Assembly (NCBI RefSeq): GCF_018130765.1 | Contig: NZ_JAFCJZ010000036.1 | Location: forward strand, 1 to 59,362 | DNA from: Bradyrhizobium iriomotense | GTDB taxonomy: Bacteria > Pseudomonadota > Alphaproteobacteria > Rhizobiales > Xanthobacteraceae | Length of the DNA stretch: 59,362 nt | Direction of reading: 5' to 3' | Shown: piece by piece, positions 8,261-16,466 of the stretch | Layout: every line of letters begins with the position of its first letter | How positions within the stretch are numbered: the stretch's first letter is position 1 | The notes under the pieces: model-generated | What the model was told of the DNA's origin: nothing | The model's database searches: none | What the model saw: only the letters and a program-made list of their open reading frames with translations | Position numbers and translations under genes: made by a program

Positions 8261-9457
8261 TCAGACGGCATGCTCAGTCGAGCGGCGCAAGGCCAGTCTG
8301 CCGACGTCGACATATTGCCTTTGCTGCGCATGGGCGTGCTGCGCTCCGACGTGAAGGTCGCGCAGGCGCCGCTGCAGCGGCGAAGTGTCGTAGACCGCGC
8401 TGCTTCCCGCCAGCGCAAAGCACGCATCCGCGATGCCGACGCAGGTCGTGGCGAGCCAGATCGCGGATCTCGCCCCCTCGATCACGAGGTCTTCGTCGTT
8501 CAGCGTGCCGGCCAGCGCGTGGCGCCAATGGCTTGCGACCTGGACCTCTTGAAAGGCCTGCGCAGCCCGGAGGTCGGCGGAAATCCGGCCAAGCTCGTAC
8601 TGGAAGGTCTCGGACTCCCGCATCGGGGTGGTCGCATATAATTGTTGCCGCCCGGTGTGTGCCAGCGCGAGCAGGTCATCGACCACGCCTTCGGCGAGGC
8701 CCACCGAGAATGCGCCGTGCGCCACTGGCAGCCATTGCCGCAATGCCTGATAGAGCGGACCGGACATGCGAGGGGGAGTCTCGAGATCGAAGACATTGGT
8801 TTCGGGAACCAGCCTCTCCCGCAGCGCGATGTGATGGCTGCCGGTGCCCTTGAGCCCGGCCGCGTGCCAGGTGTCCTCGAGGTCCCATTCGCGCGCCGGC
8901 AAGGCGACGGCGCCAATCTGAGGCATGCCGTGCGGGCCGGGGACCGGCTTGCCATTCTCGGTGATGATGCAGAATCCGCCGATCCAGTCGGCATGCATGC
9001 AGGAGCTGGCGAACGGCCAGCGGCCCTTGACGCGATAGCCGCCCGACACGCGCTCCGCCGTACCTGCCGGTTGGGACGAGCCGCAGATCGCGACGTCAGG
9101 ACCGTCCTGATACATTTGCTGATACAGTTCAGGGCGTGCCGCCGCAGCGAACAGGCTGCCGACGCCGGCGACAATCGCGGTCCAGCCGACCGAGCCGTCG
9201 AGACGGGTCAGTGCCTTGATGACCTCGACGCCATCGGGAAAATCGAGCTCCAGCCCGCTATGGCTCCGCGGGACGAACATGCGAAAGATCCCGATCGATC
9301 GCAGCCGCTCGACGAGGTCGGGCGGGAGGCGGCGTGCAGCTTCGATCTCGGCGGTGCGTGCCGTGATCTCGGGTGCCAATTCCCGGATGCCCATAAGCAT
9401 GGCTTTCTGGGGGGCGCGCAGTGCGAAGTGATCGCTGAGTCTTTCTTGAAGCCGCAT
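8261..9457 (-). CDS. Acyl-CoA dehydrogenase-fold flavoprotein, class D monooxygenase-like
   Basis: 398 aa. The N-terminal helical domain (RRLPPDLVERLRSIGIFRMF), middle beta domain (GGYRVKGRWPFASSCMHADW, with DTWHAAGLKGTGSHH) and C-terminal helical domain (SAVYDTSPLQRRLRDLHVGA) fit the HsaA/HpaB-like branch of the acyl-CoA dehydrogenase fold. These use reduced FMN/FAD from a partner reductase to hydroxylate aromatic or other compounds. The Glu base of true acyl-CoA dehydrogenases is not evident. The ATG at 9457 is preferred over an in-frame TTG at 9466. An 8-bp inverted repeat lies across its upstream region (9463-9501). Substrate unknown; partner reductase not nearby. Confidence 0.82.
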   Translation of the reverse strand: MRLQERLSDHFALRAPQKAMLMGIRELAPEITARTAEIEAARRLPPDLVERLRSIGIFRMFVPRSHSGLELDFPDGVEVIKALTRLDGSVGWTAIVAGVGSLFAAAARPELYQQMYQDGPDVAICGSSQPAGTAERVSGGYRVKGRWPFASSCMHADWIGGFCIITENGKPVPGPHGMPQIGAVALPAREWDLEDTWHAAGLKGTGSHHIALRERLVPETNVFDLETPPRMSGPLYQALRQWLPVAHGAFSVGLAEGVVDDLLALAHTGRQQLYATTPMRESETFQYELGRISADLRAAQAFQEVQVASHWRHALAGTLNDEDLVIEGARSAIWLATTCVGIADACFALAGSSAVYDTSPLQRRLRDLHVGAQHAHAQQRQYVDVGRLALRRSTEHAV

Positions 9458-9462
9458 CTGTC

Positions 9463-9501
9463 TCAACCTCTGTTGCGGGAACGGATCGCAAGGGAGGTTG
9501 A
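9463..9501. promoter_or_regulatory. Possible operator: inverted repeat TCAACCTC/GAGGTTGA
   Basis: TCAACCTC at 9463-9470 is exactly inverted as GAGGTTGA at 9494-9501, with a 23-nt spacer. It lies between the flavoprotein start (9457) and the transglutaminase stop. The arms could bind a dimeric regulator or form an mRNA hairpin. No regulator gene is adjacent, so the role is speculative. Confidence 0.3.
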
Positions 9502-9560
9502 ACAGTCAGTGCTACGGCGCGGTTTCAACGCGGCGGTCGTCGGTTACGGCTGTAACGCTG

Positions 9561-10403
9561 CTAGCTCTGGCGCTGGGACTGCGATTGCCCGCCGCGGCCG
9601 GCCTGCTCGACCTTGACCGCCACCGTCAGCGTTTCCGCGCCGCCGCCATAGCGGGTGCCGCGCACGGGGGCGGCGCCGAGATAGTCGAGCCCGATGGCGA
9701 CGCGGACATGCGCATCGGTGGTGCAGATGCAGTTGGCGGGATCGAAGCCGACCCAGCCGAGATCGGGGACAAACGCCTCCGCCCAGGCGTGGCCGGCATC
9801 CTGGTGCACCGTGCCGTCGGAGCGCAAAAAGTGGCCGGAGACGAAGCGCGCCGGCACGCCGCCGGTGCGGGCGCAGGCGATGAAGATATGCGCGTAGTCC
9901 TGGCAGACGCCGCGCTTGAGCGTGAACGCTTCCGCCGCCGAGGTGCCGCTGTTGGTCGGGTCCTCGTCGAAGGTCATGTGGTCGCTGATCTCGCTCATCA
10001 GCGCGTGCAGGAAGCCGAGCGTGTCGCTCTCGGCCTCGCTGCGGAGCTGCCGTGCGACCGCCGCCATCGCGGGATTAACCGAGGTGAGATCGGTGGCGCG
10101 CAAGAACATGACGGCCGGAAAGCGCTCGTCGGCGCCGCGCAGCACGCCGCCGGTGTCGTGGGTCTCGATCAGCCCCTCGGCGGTGATCTTGATGTCGCCG
10201 ACGGGTCCGCAGGACAGCACGTGGGTGACGTTGCCGAAGGCGTCCTCATGGGTGTCGAGCTTGGTGTCCGTGGAGACGTCGATCTGCCACTCCGCCACAT
10301 ATTGTCCGTCATGGCTGCACGGCGTCATGCGCAGGATCTGGATCACGCTGGTGGCCGGCGGCTCGTAGCGATAGGTCGTGGTGTGCTGGATTCGCAGGCG
10401 CAT
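9561..10403 (-). CDS. Transglutaminase-like cysteine protease, Anbu-cluster type
   Basis: 280 aa. N-terminal beta domain (MRLRIQHTTTYRYEPPAT, the usual bacterial transglutaminase_N start) followed by the papain-like core. Cys167 (KRGVCQDYAH), His205 (DAGHAWAEAF) and Asp221 (GFDPANC) form the triad. Such proteins act as peptidases or as amide-bond transferases. It is the third gene of the ATP-grasp/alpha-E/transglutaminase set, known to travel with Anbu and proposed (Iyer, Aravind and colleagues) to make or process a peptide-like tag or metabolite. Separated by 60 nt, including a small repeat, from the alpha-E gene. Confidence 0.9.
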   Translation of the reverse strand: MRLRIQHTTTYRYEPPATSVIQILRMTPCSHDGQYVAEWQIDVSTDTKLDTHEDAFGNVTHVLSCGPVGDIKITAEGLIETHDTGGVLRGADERFPAVMFLRATDLTSVNPAMAAVARQLRSEAESDTLGFLHALMSEISDHMTFDEDPTNSGTSAAEAFTLKRGVCQDYAHIFIACARTGGVPARFVSGHFLRSDGTVHQDAGHAWAEAFVPDLGWVGFDPANCICTTDAHVRVAIGLDYLGAAPVRGTRYGGGAETLTVAVKVEQAGRGGQSQSQRQS

Positions 10404-10416
10404 GGTGTTTCGATTC

Positions 10417-10454
10417 CGTCATGCCGGGGCCGCCCTTCGGGCGCCCCGGGACGA
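10417..10454. repeat. Short intergenic hairpin repeat
   Basis: CGTCATGCCGGGGC, CGCCCTTCGGGCG and GCCCCGGGACGAC form a compact hairpin related to the CATTCCGGGG family. It sits inside the ATP-grasp/alpha-E/transglutaminase operon, between alpha-E and transglutaminase, where it could adjust mRNA stability. Confidence 0.6.
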
Positions 10455-10463
10455 CTGCGTGTA

Positions 10464-11408
10464 TCAGATCAAATACTGCTTCGTGATGATTTCGCCCAGC
10501 CTGGAATTATCAGCGATGAATTCCTGAATGAATTCATGCACGCCATGCTGGAAAATGTCGTTCATATTGCTGTGTTCCAGCCGGTTGCGGATGCCGCGGG
10601 CGTGGCGCTGGGCCGGACCCTGGCGGCCATAGGCGACGCCGATCTGGTCGAGATTGCGCACGAGATTGCCGTAACAGCTGGCCAGCGAGCGCGGCAGCGT
10701 GTCGTTGAGGATCAGGAGATCCGCAATCAGCCACGGCTTCAGCGTCTCGCGATAGACCCAGTGATAGGCCGTCAGCGCCGAGACCGAGCGCAGGATCGAG
10801 CTCCACTGGTAGAAGTCGAGCGGTCCGCCGACATGCTCTTCCTCGGGCAAGAGCACATGGTACTTCACGTCGAGGATGCGGGCGGTGTTGTCGGCGCGCT
10901 CGAGGTGCACGCCCATGCGCGAGAACCAGTAGGCGTCGTTGCGCAGCATGGTCCGGTAGGCCGAGCCGTCGAAGCGCAGCGAGGTCTCCTGCACGAAGCG
11001 CAGGAATTTGGCGAGGTCCTCGCGCGTGGAGGTGCCCTTGCTCCAGACCGCCTGGAGCTCGATCCAGGCCGAGTTGATGGTGTCCCACATCTCGCTGGTG
11101 AGCGCAGTGCGCACCGAGCGCGAGTTCAGCCGCGCCGCCTCGATGCAGTTCCTGATCGAGGACGGGTTGTTCGCCGAGAACGAGAGGTACTCGACGACGT
11201 TGTGCTCGTTGGCTTCCTCATAGGCCTGATAGAAGCTCGCGGCGACGCCGGCGGTAAGTAGCGCCGAGTCCCATTCGTTGGTCTTGCCGATATAGGCGGC
11301 GGGAAGCGCGGTGACGCGCAGCGTCGCATCGATGGTGCGTGCGAGATACTCGGCCCGTTCGACGTAGCGGGCGAGCCAGTAGAGGTTTTCGGCGGTACGC
11401 GACAGCAT
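10464..11408 (-). CDS. Alpha-E domain protein
   Basis: 314 aa, mainly helical. It begins MLSRTAENLYWLARYVERAE, the signature start of the alpha-E family (COG2307), and contains RADNTARILDVKYH and RNDAYWFSRMGVHLERADNT-type blocks. The biochemical function is unknown; the family is nearly always encoded beside a circularly permuted ATP-grasp and a transglutaminase and is thought to assist them. Only 4 nt separate it from the stop codon of the ATP-grasp gene, so the two are surely cotranscribed and probably translationally coupled. Confidence 0.93.
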   Translation of the reverse strand: MLSRTAENLYWLARYVERAEYLARTIDATLRVTALPAAYIGKTNEWDSALLTAGVAASFYQAYEEANEHNVVEYLSFSANNPSSIRNCIEAARLNSRSVRTALTSEMWDTINSAWIELQAVWSKGTSTREDLAKFLRFVQETSLRFDGSAYRTMLRNDAYWFSRMGVHLERADNTARILDVKYHVLLPEEEHVGGPLDFYQWSSILRSVSALTAYHWVYRETLKPWLIADLLILNDTLPRSLASCYGNLVRNLDQIGVAYGRQGPAQRHARGIRNRLEHSNMNDIFQHGVHEFIQEFIADNSRLGEIITKQYLI

Positions 11409-11412
11409 CTGA

Positions 11413-12831
11413 CTACTCGTCCAAAATCCAGGTGTCTTTGGTGCCGCCGCCCTGGCTCGAATTCACCACCAGGGAGCCTTCCTTCAGCGCGACGCGGGTC
11501 AGCCCGCCCGGCACGATCGTGGTGCTCTTGCTGCCGGTGAGCACGAAGGGGCGAAGGTCGACGTGACGCGGCGCAAGGCCCGAGGCCGTGCAAGTCGGGC
11601 AGGTCGACAGCGCCAGCGTCGGCTGGGCGATAAAACCTTCCGGCTCGCGCTTGAGCTTTTCGCGGAAGGCTTCGATCGTCGCTTTGGTCGCGGCCGGGCC
11701 GATCAGCATGCCGTAGCCGCCGGAGCCGTGCACCTCCTTGACGACGAGCTCGCCGAGATTGTCCAGCACATAGGCGAGGTCCTTCGGCTCGCGGCAGCGC
11801 CAGGTCGGCACGTTCTTCAGGATCGGCTCCTCGCCGAGATAGAATTTCACGATGTCCGGCATGTAGGAGTAGATCGCCTTGTCATCGGCGATGCCGGTGC
11901 CGACGGCGTTGGCGAGCGTGATGTTGCCGGCCGCATAGGCCGACATCAGTCCGGGCACGCCGAGCACGGAGTCGGGGCGGAAGGTGAGGGGATCGAGGAA
12001 GTCGTCGTCGACGCGGCGATAGATCACGTCGACCCGCTTCACGCCCTCGGTCGTCCGCATGAACACTTCGTTGTTCTTGACGATGAGGTCGCGGCCCTCG
12101 ACCAGCTCGATACCGAGCTTGTCGGCCAGGAACGAGTGCTCGTAATAGGCGGAGTTATAGACACCCGGCGTGAGCAGGGCGACCGTCGGCTCGCCCGAGG
12201 CGCTTTGCGGCGCCACCGAGCGCAAGGCCGCGAGCAGCTCGTCCGGATAGCGCTCCACCGGCGCCACCCTGTGACGGGCGAACAGGTCCGGAAACAACCG
12301 CATCATGATCTCGCGGTTTTCCAGCATGTAGGACACGCCCGAGGGCGTGCGCGCATTGTCCTCCAGCACGATGAAGTCCTCGGCGTCGACCCGGACGATG
12401 TCAATGCCGGCGATGTGCACGTAGACGTCGTGCGGCACCTGCTGGCCGTTCATCTCGGGGCGGAAGACCGGGTTCTGGAAGATCAGATCGTCGGGCACGA
12501 CCTCGGCGCGGAGAATGTCGCGGCCGTGATAGATGTCGCGCAGGAACATGTTGAGTGCGCGCACGCGCTGCTTCAGGCCCTTCTCCAGCAGCGCCCATTC
12601 CTTGCCGGACATGATCCTGGGGATCACGTCGAAGGGAATCAGGCGCTCAGTGGATTCGGAATCGCCATAGACGGCGAAGGTGATGCCGATCCGGCGGAAC
12701 AGGAGTTCGGCCTCCTGGCGGCGATATTCGAGCGCCTCGGGAGGCGTCTCCTTGAGCCAGCGTGCCAGCTCCTGATAGGCGGGGCGAAGGTCCCCACCGG
12801 GAATATTCATTTCATCAAACGCGACTGCCAT
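11413..12831 (-). CDS. Circularly permuted ATP-grasp protein (CP-ATPgrasp)
   Basis: 472 aa. Start set at the ATG at 12831 (MAVAFDEMNIPGG), where family similarity begins; 28 more codons are open upstream. Recognised by PFDVIPRIMSGKEWALLEKG, LRDIYHGRDIL, the VLEDNARTPSGVSYMLENRE block, GVYNSAYYEHSFLA, and near the C-terminus VVKEVHGSGGYGMLIGP, a glycine-rich ATP-binding loop. Members are predicted amidoligases forming an amide bond with ATP hydrolysis. It is the first gene of the minus-strand set leading to alpha-E, transglutaminase and, farther on, Anbu. The substrate is unknown. Confidence 0.92.
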   Translation of the reverse strand: MAVAFDEMNIPGGDLRPAYQELARWLKETPPEALEYRRQEAELLFRRIGITFAVYGDSESTERLIPFDVIPRIMSGKEWALLEKGLKQRVRALNMFLRDIYHGRDILRAEVVPDDLIFQNPVFRPEMNGQQVPHDVYVHIAGIDIVRVDAEDFIVLEDNARTPSGVSYMLENREIMMRLFPDLFARHRVAPVERYPDELLAALRSVAPQSASGEPTVALLTPGVYNSAYYEHSFLADKLGIELVEGRDLIVKNNEVFMRTTEGVKRVDVIYRRVDDDFLDPLTFRPDSVLGVPGLMSAYAAGNITLANAVGTGIADDKAIYSYMPDIVKFYLGEEPILKNVPTWRCREPKDLAYVLDNLGELVVKEVHGSGGYGMLIGPAATKATIEAFREKLKREPEGFIAQPTLALSTCPTCTASGLAPRHVDLRPFVLTGSKSTTIVPGGLTRVALKEGSLVVNSSQGGGTKDTWILDE

Positions 12832-13053
12832 AGATCCCGACTGTTCTCCGTGGCCATGCGTCAACAGTGCATGACTTTCATGTGGTAGCAAGGGCCGGGC
12901 CAGCGCGATAAGCATGGACTGGCAGGATTTACCGGGGATGACCGGCGGCTTGCCTGAAAAAATGGCTGAGGACTGCTTATTTCGGCAGCAAAACCGCGTG
13001 ACTTCAACGCGTTACCTCGGCAAAGTCGGCGCCACAGGTGAGGGACAGAGTTT

Positions 13054-13791
13054 ATGAGCGAGATCGTCACGGCGGGCATTCTGGTCATCGGGGATGAAAT
13101 CCTGTCCGGCCGGACCAAGGACAAGAATATCGGCTTCATCGCCGAATACCTGACCAATATCGGCATCGACCTGAAGGAAGTCCGGGTTGTCTCCGACGAC
13201 GAAGCCGACATCATCGCCGCATTGGATGCACTGCGGCATCGCTACAACTACGTCTTCACCACCGGCGGCATCGGGCCGACCCATGACGACATCACCGCCG
13301 ACAGCGTCGCCAAGGCCTTTGGCGTCGGCATCGATCACCACCCGGAGGTGGTCGCCCGCTTTCGCGAGCGCTGGAGCGAGCAGGACCTCAACGAGGCCCG
13401 CCTGCGCATGGCCCGCATCCCCGACGGCGCCGAGCTGATCCAGAGCGCCACCATCCTCGCACCCGGCTTCAAGATCGGCAATGTCATCGTGATGGCCGGC
13501 GTGCCCTCGATCATGCAGGCGATGATGGACATCGTCTCGCCCAAGCTGAAATCGGGCGTGCGCATGCTCTCCGAATCGGTTCGCGCCAATGCGCGGGAGG
13601 GCGACATCGGCAGCCCGCTGCGGGCGATCGCCGCCGCCCATCCCGACACCATCATCGGCAGCTATCCCTTCATGGACGAAGAGCAGAAGCCGAACACCAA
13701 CCTGGTGGTGCGCTCGCGCGATGCGGATAAGCTGTCGGCTGCGATGGCGGCGGTGAAGGAAATGCTGGCAGGATTGAACATCACCCGCTAG
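13054..13791 (+). CDS. CinA N-terminal-type molybdopterin-binding-fold protein
   Basis: 245 aa. The MoaB/MogA-like fold is marked by GILVIGDEILSGRTKDKN at the start and TTGGIGPTHDDITADSVA. It corresponds to the N-terminal half of CinA only; the NMN/pyrazinamide deamidase C-terminal domain is absent, as in many alphaproteobacterial homologues. Full-length CinA acts in pyridine-nucleotide recycling (ADP-ribose pyrophosphatase in this domain); that activity is plausible but not shown here. GAGGGAC precedes the ATG. Divergent from the ATP-grasp gene and 38 nt upstream of the xanthine phosphoribosyltransferase gene, probably one transcript. Confidence 0.9.
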   Translation: MSEIVTAGILVIGDEILSGRTKDKNIGFIAEYLTNIGIDLKEVRVVSDDEADIIAALDALRHRYNYVFTTGGIGPTHDDITADSVAKAFGVGIDHHPEVVARFRERWSEQDLNEARLRMARIPDGAELIQSATILAPGFKIGNVIVMAGVPSIMQAMMDIVSPKLKSGVRMLSESVRANAREGDIGSPLRAIAAAHPDTIIGSYPFMDEEQKPNTNLVVRSRDADKLSAAMAAVKEMLAGLNITR

Positions 13792-13829
13792 CAGGGAATT
13801 GCCGGAAGAGGATTGGCAGGAGAAAGGCG

Positions 13830-14357
13830 ATGGCTGGTGAAGCACCGGAACTGAATGCGCAGGAGAAGGCTGGCAAGGCCTTCCCGGTGTCTTGGGACCA
13901 GTTCCACCGGGATTGCCGGGCGCTGACCTGGCGGCTCAACGAGGTCGGACCGTTCCATGCGGTGATCGCGATCACCCGCGGCGGCCTGGTGCCGGCCGCG
14001 ATTGTCGCGCGCGAGCTCGGCGTGCGCGTCATCGATACGGTCTGCATCGCCAGCTACGACCATAACAAGCAGGGCGAGCTCCAGGTCCTCAAGGGCATTT
14101 CCGAGGCTGCCATGAAGCTCGGCAACGGTACCGGCAAGGGGCTTTTGATCGTCGACGACCTCGTCGACACCGGCAAGACCGGCAGGCTGGTGCGCGAGAT
14201 GCTGCCCGATGCGCATTTCGCCACCGTCTATGCCAAGCCGATGGGACGCCCGCTGGTCGACACCTTCATCACCGAGGTGTCGCAGGACACCTGGATCTTC
14301 TTCCCCTGGGACACCGCGCTGTCCTACCACCCGCCGCTGCGCGACGGCGCGGCGTGA
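13830..14357 (+). CDS. gpt: Xanthine phosphoribosyltransferase
   Basis: 175 aa type I phosphoribosyltransferase. The PRPP-binding motif is LLIVDDLVDTGKTG (about residues 107-120), and AITRGGLVPAAIVARELG plus WIFFPWDTAL are typical of Gpt-family xanthine-guanine enzymes. It would convert xanthine (and guanine) with PRPP to XMP/GMP in purine salvage. It has a ~20-residue N-terminal extension compared with E. coli Gpt. AGGAGAAAGGC precedes the ATG. Confidence 0.92.
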   Translation: MAGEAPELNAQEKAGKAFPVSWDQFHRDCRALTWRLNEVGPFHAVIAITRGGLVPAAIVARELGVRVIDTVCIASYDHNKQGELQVLKGISEAAMKLGNGTGKGLLIVDDLVDTGKTGRLVREMLPDAHFATVYAKPMGRPLVDTFITEVSQDTWIFFPWDTALSYHPPLRDGAA

Positions 14358-14365
14358 GGCATGGA

Positions 14366-14446
14366 GTCATTCCGGGGCGATGCGAAGCATCGAACCCGGA
14401 ATCTCGAGATTCCGGGTCTGGTCTTTGCGGACCATCCCGGAATGAC
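14366..14446. repeat. Intergenic inverted repeat (CATTCCGGG type)
   Basis: GTCATTCCGGGGCGATGCGAAGCAT and ATCCCGGAATGAC form the ends; an inner pair CCCGGAATCTCGAGATTCCGGG is itself a perfect palindrome. It lies between gpt and the following hypothetical gene. Confidence 0.75.
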
Positions 14447-14465
14447 GGCAGTTGAGTAAGCCACC

Positions 14466-15083
14466 ATGCCCCTGCAAAACCGCGTCACGCCGAGCGGTGA
14501 GATCATCGCGACGCCACATCGCGGCCTCTTCACCGGCAACCGCGGCATCATTCACGATCCCTCCACGAAGACGCTGTTGAACAAGCGTTGGTCGACGCCG
14601 GCATGGATCACCTGCCTGTGTGAATTCCGCGGCTGGCGGCGGCCGGTGATGGCGCGGCGGAGCTGGACCGAGCTGTTCTTCCTCGACGAAGCGACGGCCT
14701 TCGCGGCGGGACACCGGCCCTGCTTCTTCTGTCGGCGCGACGATGCCAGGCGCTTTCGCGCAGCGTGGGAGAAGGGCAATGGCGTGAGCAGTGTGAGTGC
14801 GAAGGCAATGGATGCCGTCCTGCATCGCGAGCGACTCGATCGCGGTAAGAAACGCCTGCATGAATTGCCGATGCCGCTCGCGCAATTGCCCGATGGCGCA
14901 ATGGTGCAGCAGGGCGCCGAGAGCTTTCTTGTGATGCAGGGCAGGGCGCTGCTGTGGTCGTTCGCGGGCTACGCCCCGCATGCGCGCGCCCTCGATCGTC
15001 CGATGTTGCTGACGCCGCCGTCCACGCTGCGTGCGATCATCGCCGGATATCAGCCCGTGCTGCATCCGACGGCCTCGCGCTAG
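14466..15083 (+). CDS. Conserved hypothetical protein with CxxC motif
   Basis: 205 aa, soluble. I do not recognise a named family. Visible features are a basic N-terminal region (ATPHRGLFTGNRGIIHDP), the segment WRRPVMARRSWTELFFLDEA, and GHRPCFFCRRDDARRFRAAW, which holds a CxxC pair that could ligate metal. The C-terminal half resembles a small beta domain (DGAMVQQGAESFLVMQGRAL). Its stop codon overlaps the convergent stop of the small exported protein (palindromic CTAG at 15080-15083). Confidence 0.75.
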   Translation: MPLQNRVTPSGEIIATPHRGLFTGNRGIIHDPSTKTLLNKRWSTPAWITCLCEFRGWRRPVMARRSWTELFFLDEATAFAAGHRPCFFCRRDDARRFRAAWEKGNGVSSVSAKAMDAVLHRERLDRGKKRLHELPMPLAQLPDGAMVQQGAESFLVMQGRALLWSFAGYAPHARALDRPMLLTPPSTLRAIIAGYQPVLHPTASR

Positions 15084-15313
15084 CGTATAGGCCGCCCCAG
15101 TTCGTCGACGGTCATCCGCGCATCGCGCAGCGCCCATTCCCGGATCACCTGGCGGCAGCGGGTCAACTCGGCTTCGCTTACGGCAGTCGCACTTTTCGAT
15201 GCGCGCTCCACCGTCGCCTTGCAATTGACAAGCACCGAGCGGTCCTCCGCGCTCGCCGGCAATACGGCGACCACCAGCACGGCGACGATGCAGGCGACGC
15301 GTACCGCCATCAT
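15080..15313 (-). CDS. Small exported hypothetical protein
   Basis: 77 aa. The ATG at 15313 overlaps the TGA stop of the core-MetE gene (ATGA), with GCTGGGA as ribosome-binding site, so translational coupling is likely. Residues 1-23 form a signal peptide (VACIVAVLVVAVLPASAEDR, cleavage probably after ASA). The mature part has two cysteines (LVNCKAT and LTRCRQ) spaced to form one disulfide, and ends DELGRPIR. No family recognised; a periplasmic role unrelated to methionine synthesis is possible. Confidence 0.7.
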   Translation of the reverse strand: MMAVRVACIVAVLVVAVLPASAEDRSVLVNCKATVERASKSATAVSEAELTRCRQVIREWALRDARMTVDELGRPIR

Positions 15314-16332
15314 CCCAGCTTCTCGCGCGCCAGCGCCGCGCCCGCACCGAGCGCCATCAGCTTGGCTTCGGCGATCTCGCGCCGCATCGGCGCCATGCCG
15401 CAATTGGTGGTGGCGATGATGTTGCTCTTCGGCACGAATTTCGACACGGCCTCGATCACCTTGACGACGTCCTCGGCGGTCTCGACCGTATCGCTGGCGA
15501 CGTCGATCACGCCGGCCTGCACGATCTTGGTCTTGAGCAGCGCGAGCAGGTCCAGCGGCACCTTCGAATTGCGGCACTCGATCGCGACCTGCTGGATCGG
15601 GCTGGCATCGATCGCGGGGAAGATCTGCTCGTATTGCCGCCATTGCGCGCCGAGCGTCTCCTTCCAGTCCGTATTGGCCTTGATGCCGTAGCCGTAGCAG
15701 ATGTGCACGGCGGTTGCGCAGGTGAGGCCCTGCGCGGCGCGCTCCAGCGCCTTGATGCCCCAGTCGTTGACCTCGTCCATGTAGACGTTGAACGCGGGCT
15801 CATCGAACTGCACGAGATCGACGCCGTCGGCTTGCAGCGCTTTTGCCTCCTCATTCAGCAGCTCGGCGAAGGCGAACGCCATCTTGACCCGATCGCCATA
15901 GTAACGGTCGGCAATGGTGTCGATGATGGTCATCGGGCCGGGCAGGGTGAATTTCAGCTGTTTCTTCGTGTGCGTGCGCGCGACGCGCGCCTCAAAGGCA
16001 TGGACGCGGCCCTTCAGTCGAAGCGGCGCGACCACCTGCGGCACCATCGCCTTGTAGCGGTCCTTGCGAATGCCCATCTCGACCTTGTGGGCGAAATCGA
16101 TGCCCTCGATCTTCTCCAGAAAACCGTGCACGAAATGCTGCCGGGCCTGCTCGCCCTCGGTGACGATATCGATGCCGGCGTCCTCCTGGACCTTCAGCCA
16201 GATCAGCGTCGCGTCGCGCTTGGCGCGGGCAAGTTCGTCGCCCTGAGACTTCCAGGGCGCCCACAGCATGTTGGGCTCGGCGAGCCATTCCGGCTTCGGC
16301 AGGGAGCCGGCGATCGTGGTTGGAAACAGCAT
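15310..16332 (-). CDS. Core-MetE type cobalamin-independent methionine synthase-like protein
   Basis: 340 aa. Start at the ATG at 16332 (MLFPTTIAGSLPKP), preceded by GGGAGGG. It corresponds to the catalytic C-terminal TIM barrel of MetE without the N-terminal half. The zinc ligands are all present: His210 and Cys212 (VHICYGYG), Glu252 (IECRNSK) and Cys311 (TTNCGM). Also QFDEPAFNVY. Core-MetE proteins transfer a methyl group to homocysteine, with methylcobalamin or another donor in place of the folate polyglutamate; the donor here is unknown. Divergent from a glutathione transferase gene. Confidence 0.9.
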   Translation of the reverse strand: MLFPTTIAGSLPKPEWLAEPNMLWAPWKSQGDELARAKRDATLIWLKVQEDAGIDIVTEGEQARQHFVHGFLEKIEGIDFAHKVEMGIRKDRYKAMVPQVVAPLRLKGRVHAFEARVARTHTKKQLKFTLPGPMTIIDTIADRYYGDRVKMAFAFAELLNEEAKALQADGVDLVQFDEPAFNVYMDEVNDWGIKALERAAQGLTCATAVHICYGYGIKANTDWKETLGAQWRQYEQIFPAIDASPIQQVAIECRNSKVPLDLLALLKTKIVQAGVIDVASDTVETAEDVVKVIEAVSKFVPKSNIIATTNCGMAPMRREIAEAKLMALGAGAALAREKLG

Positions 16333-16466
16333 GGCGGCCCTCCCGGCAGGTTCAGTTGCGCCCCTTCCTGCCATGTCCTAACGTCGAGGTACAGAACAAC
16401 GAAAGTCGCTCTCTATTCCAGCGGCGGCGACAGGGAAGGCCCAGAGGAAAGGCCAAGGGACGGGTC

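Noticed and set aside
9498..12888. Long open frames opposite the transglutaminase, alpha-E and ATP-grasp genes
   Set aside because: Low-complexity Arg/Val/Gly shadows without family similarity.
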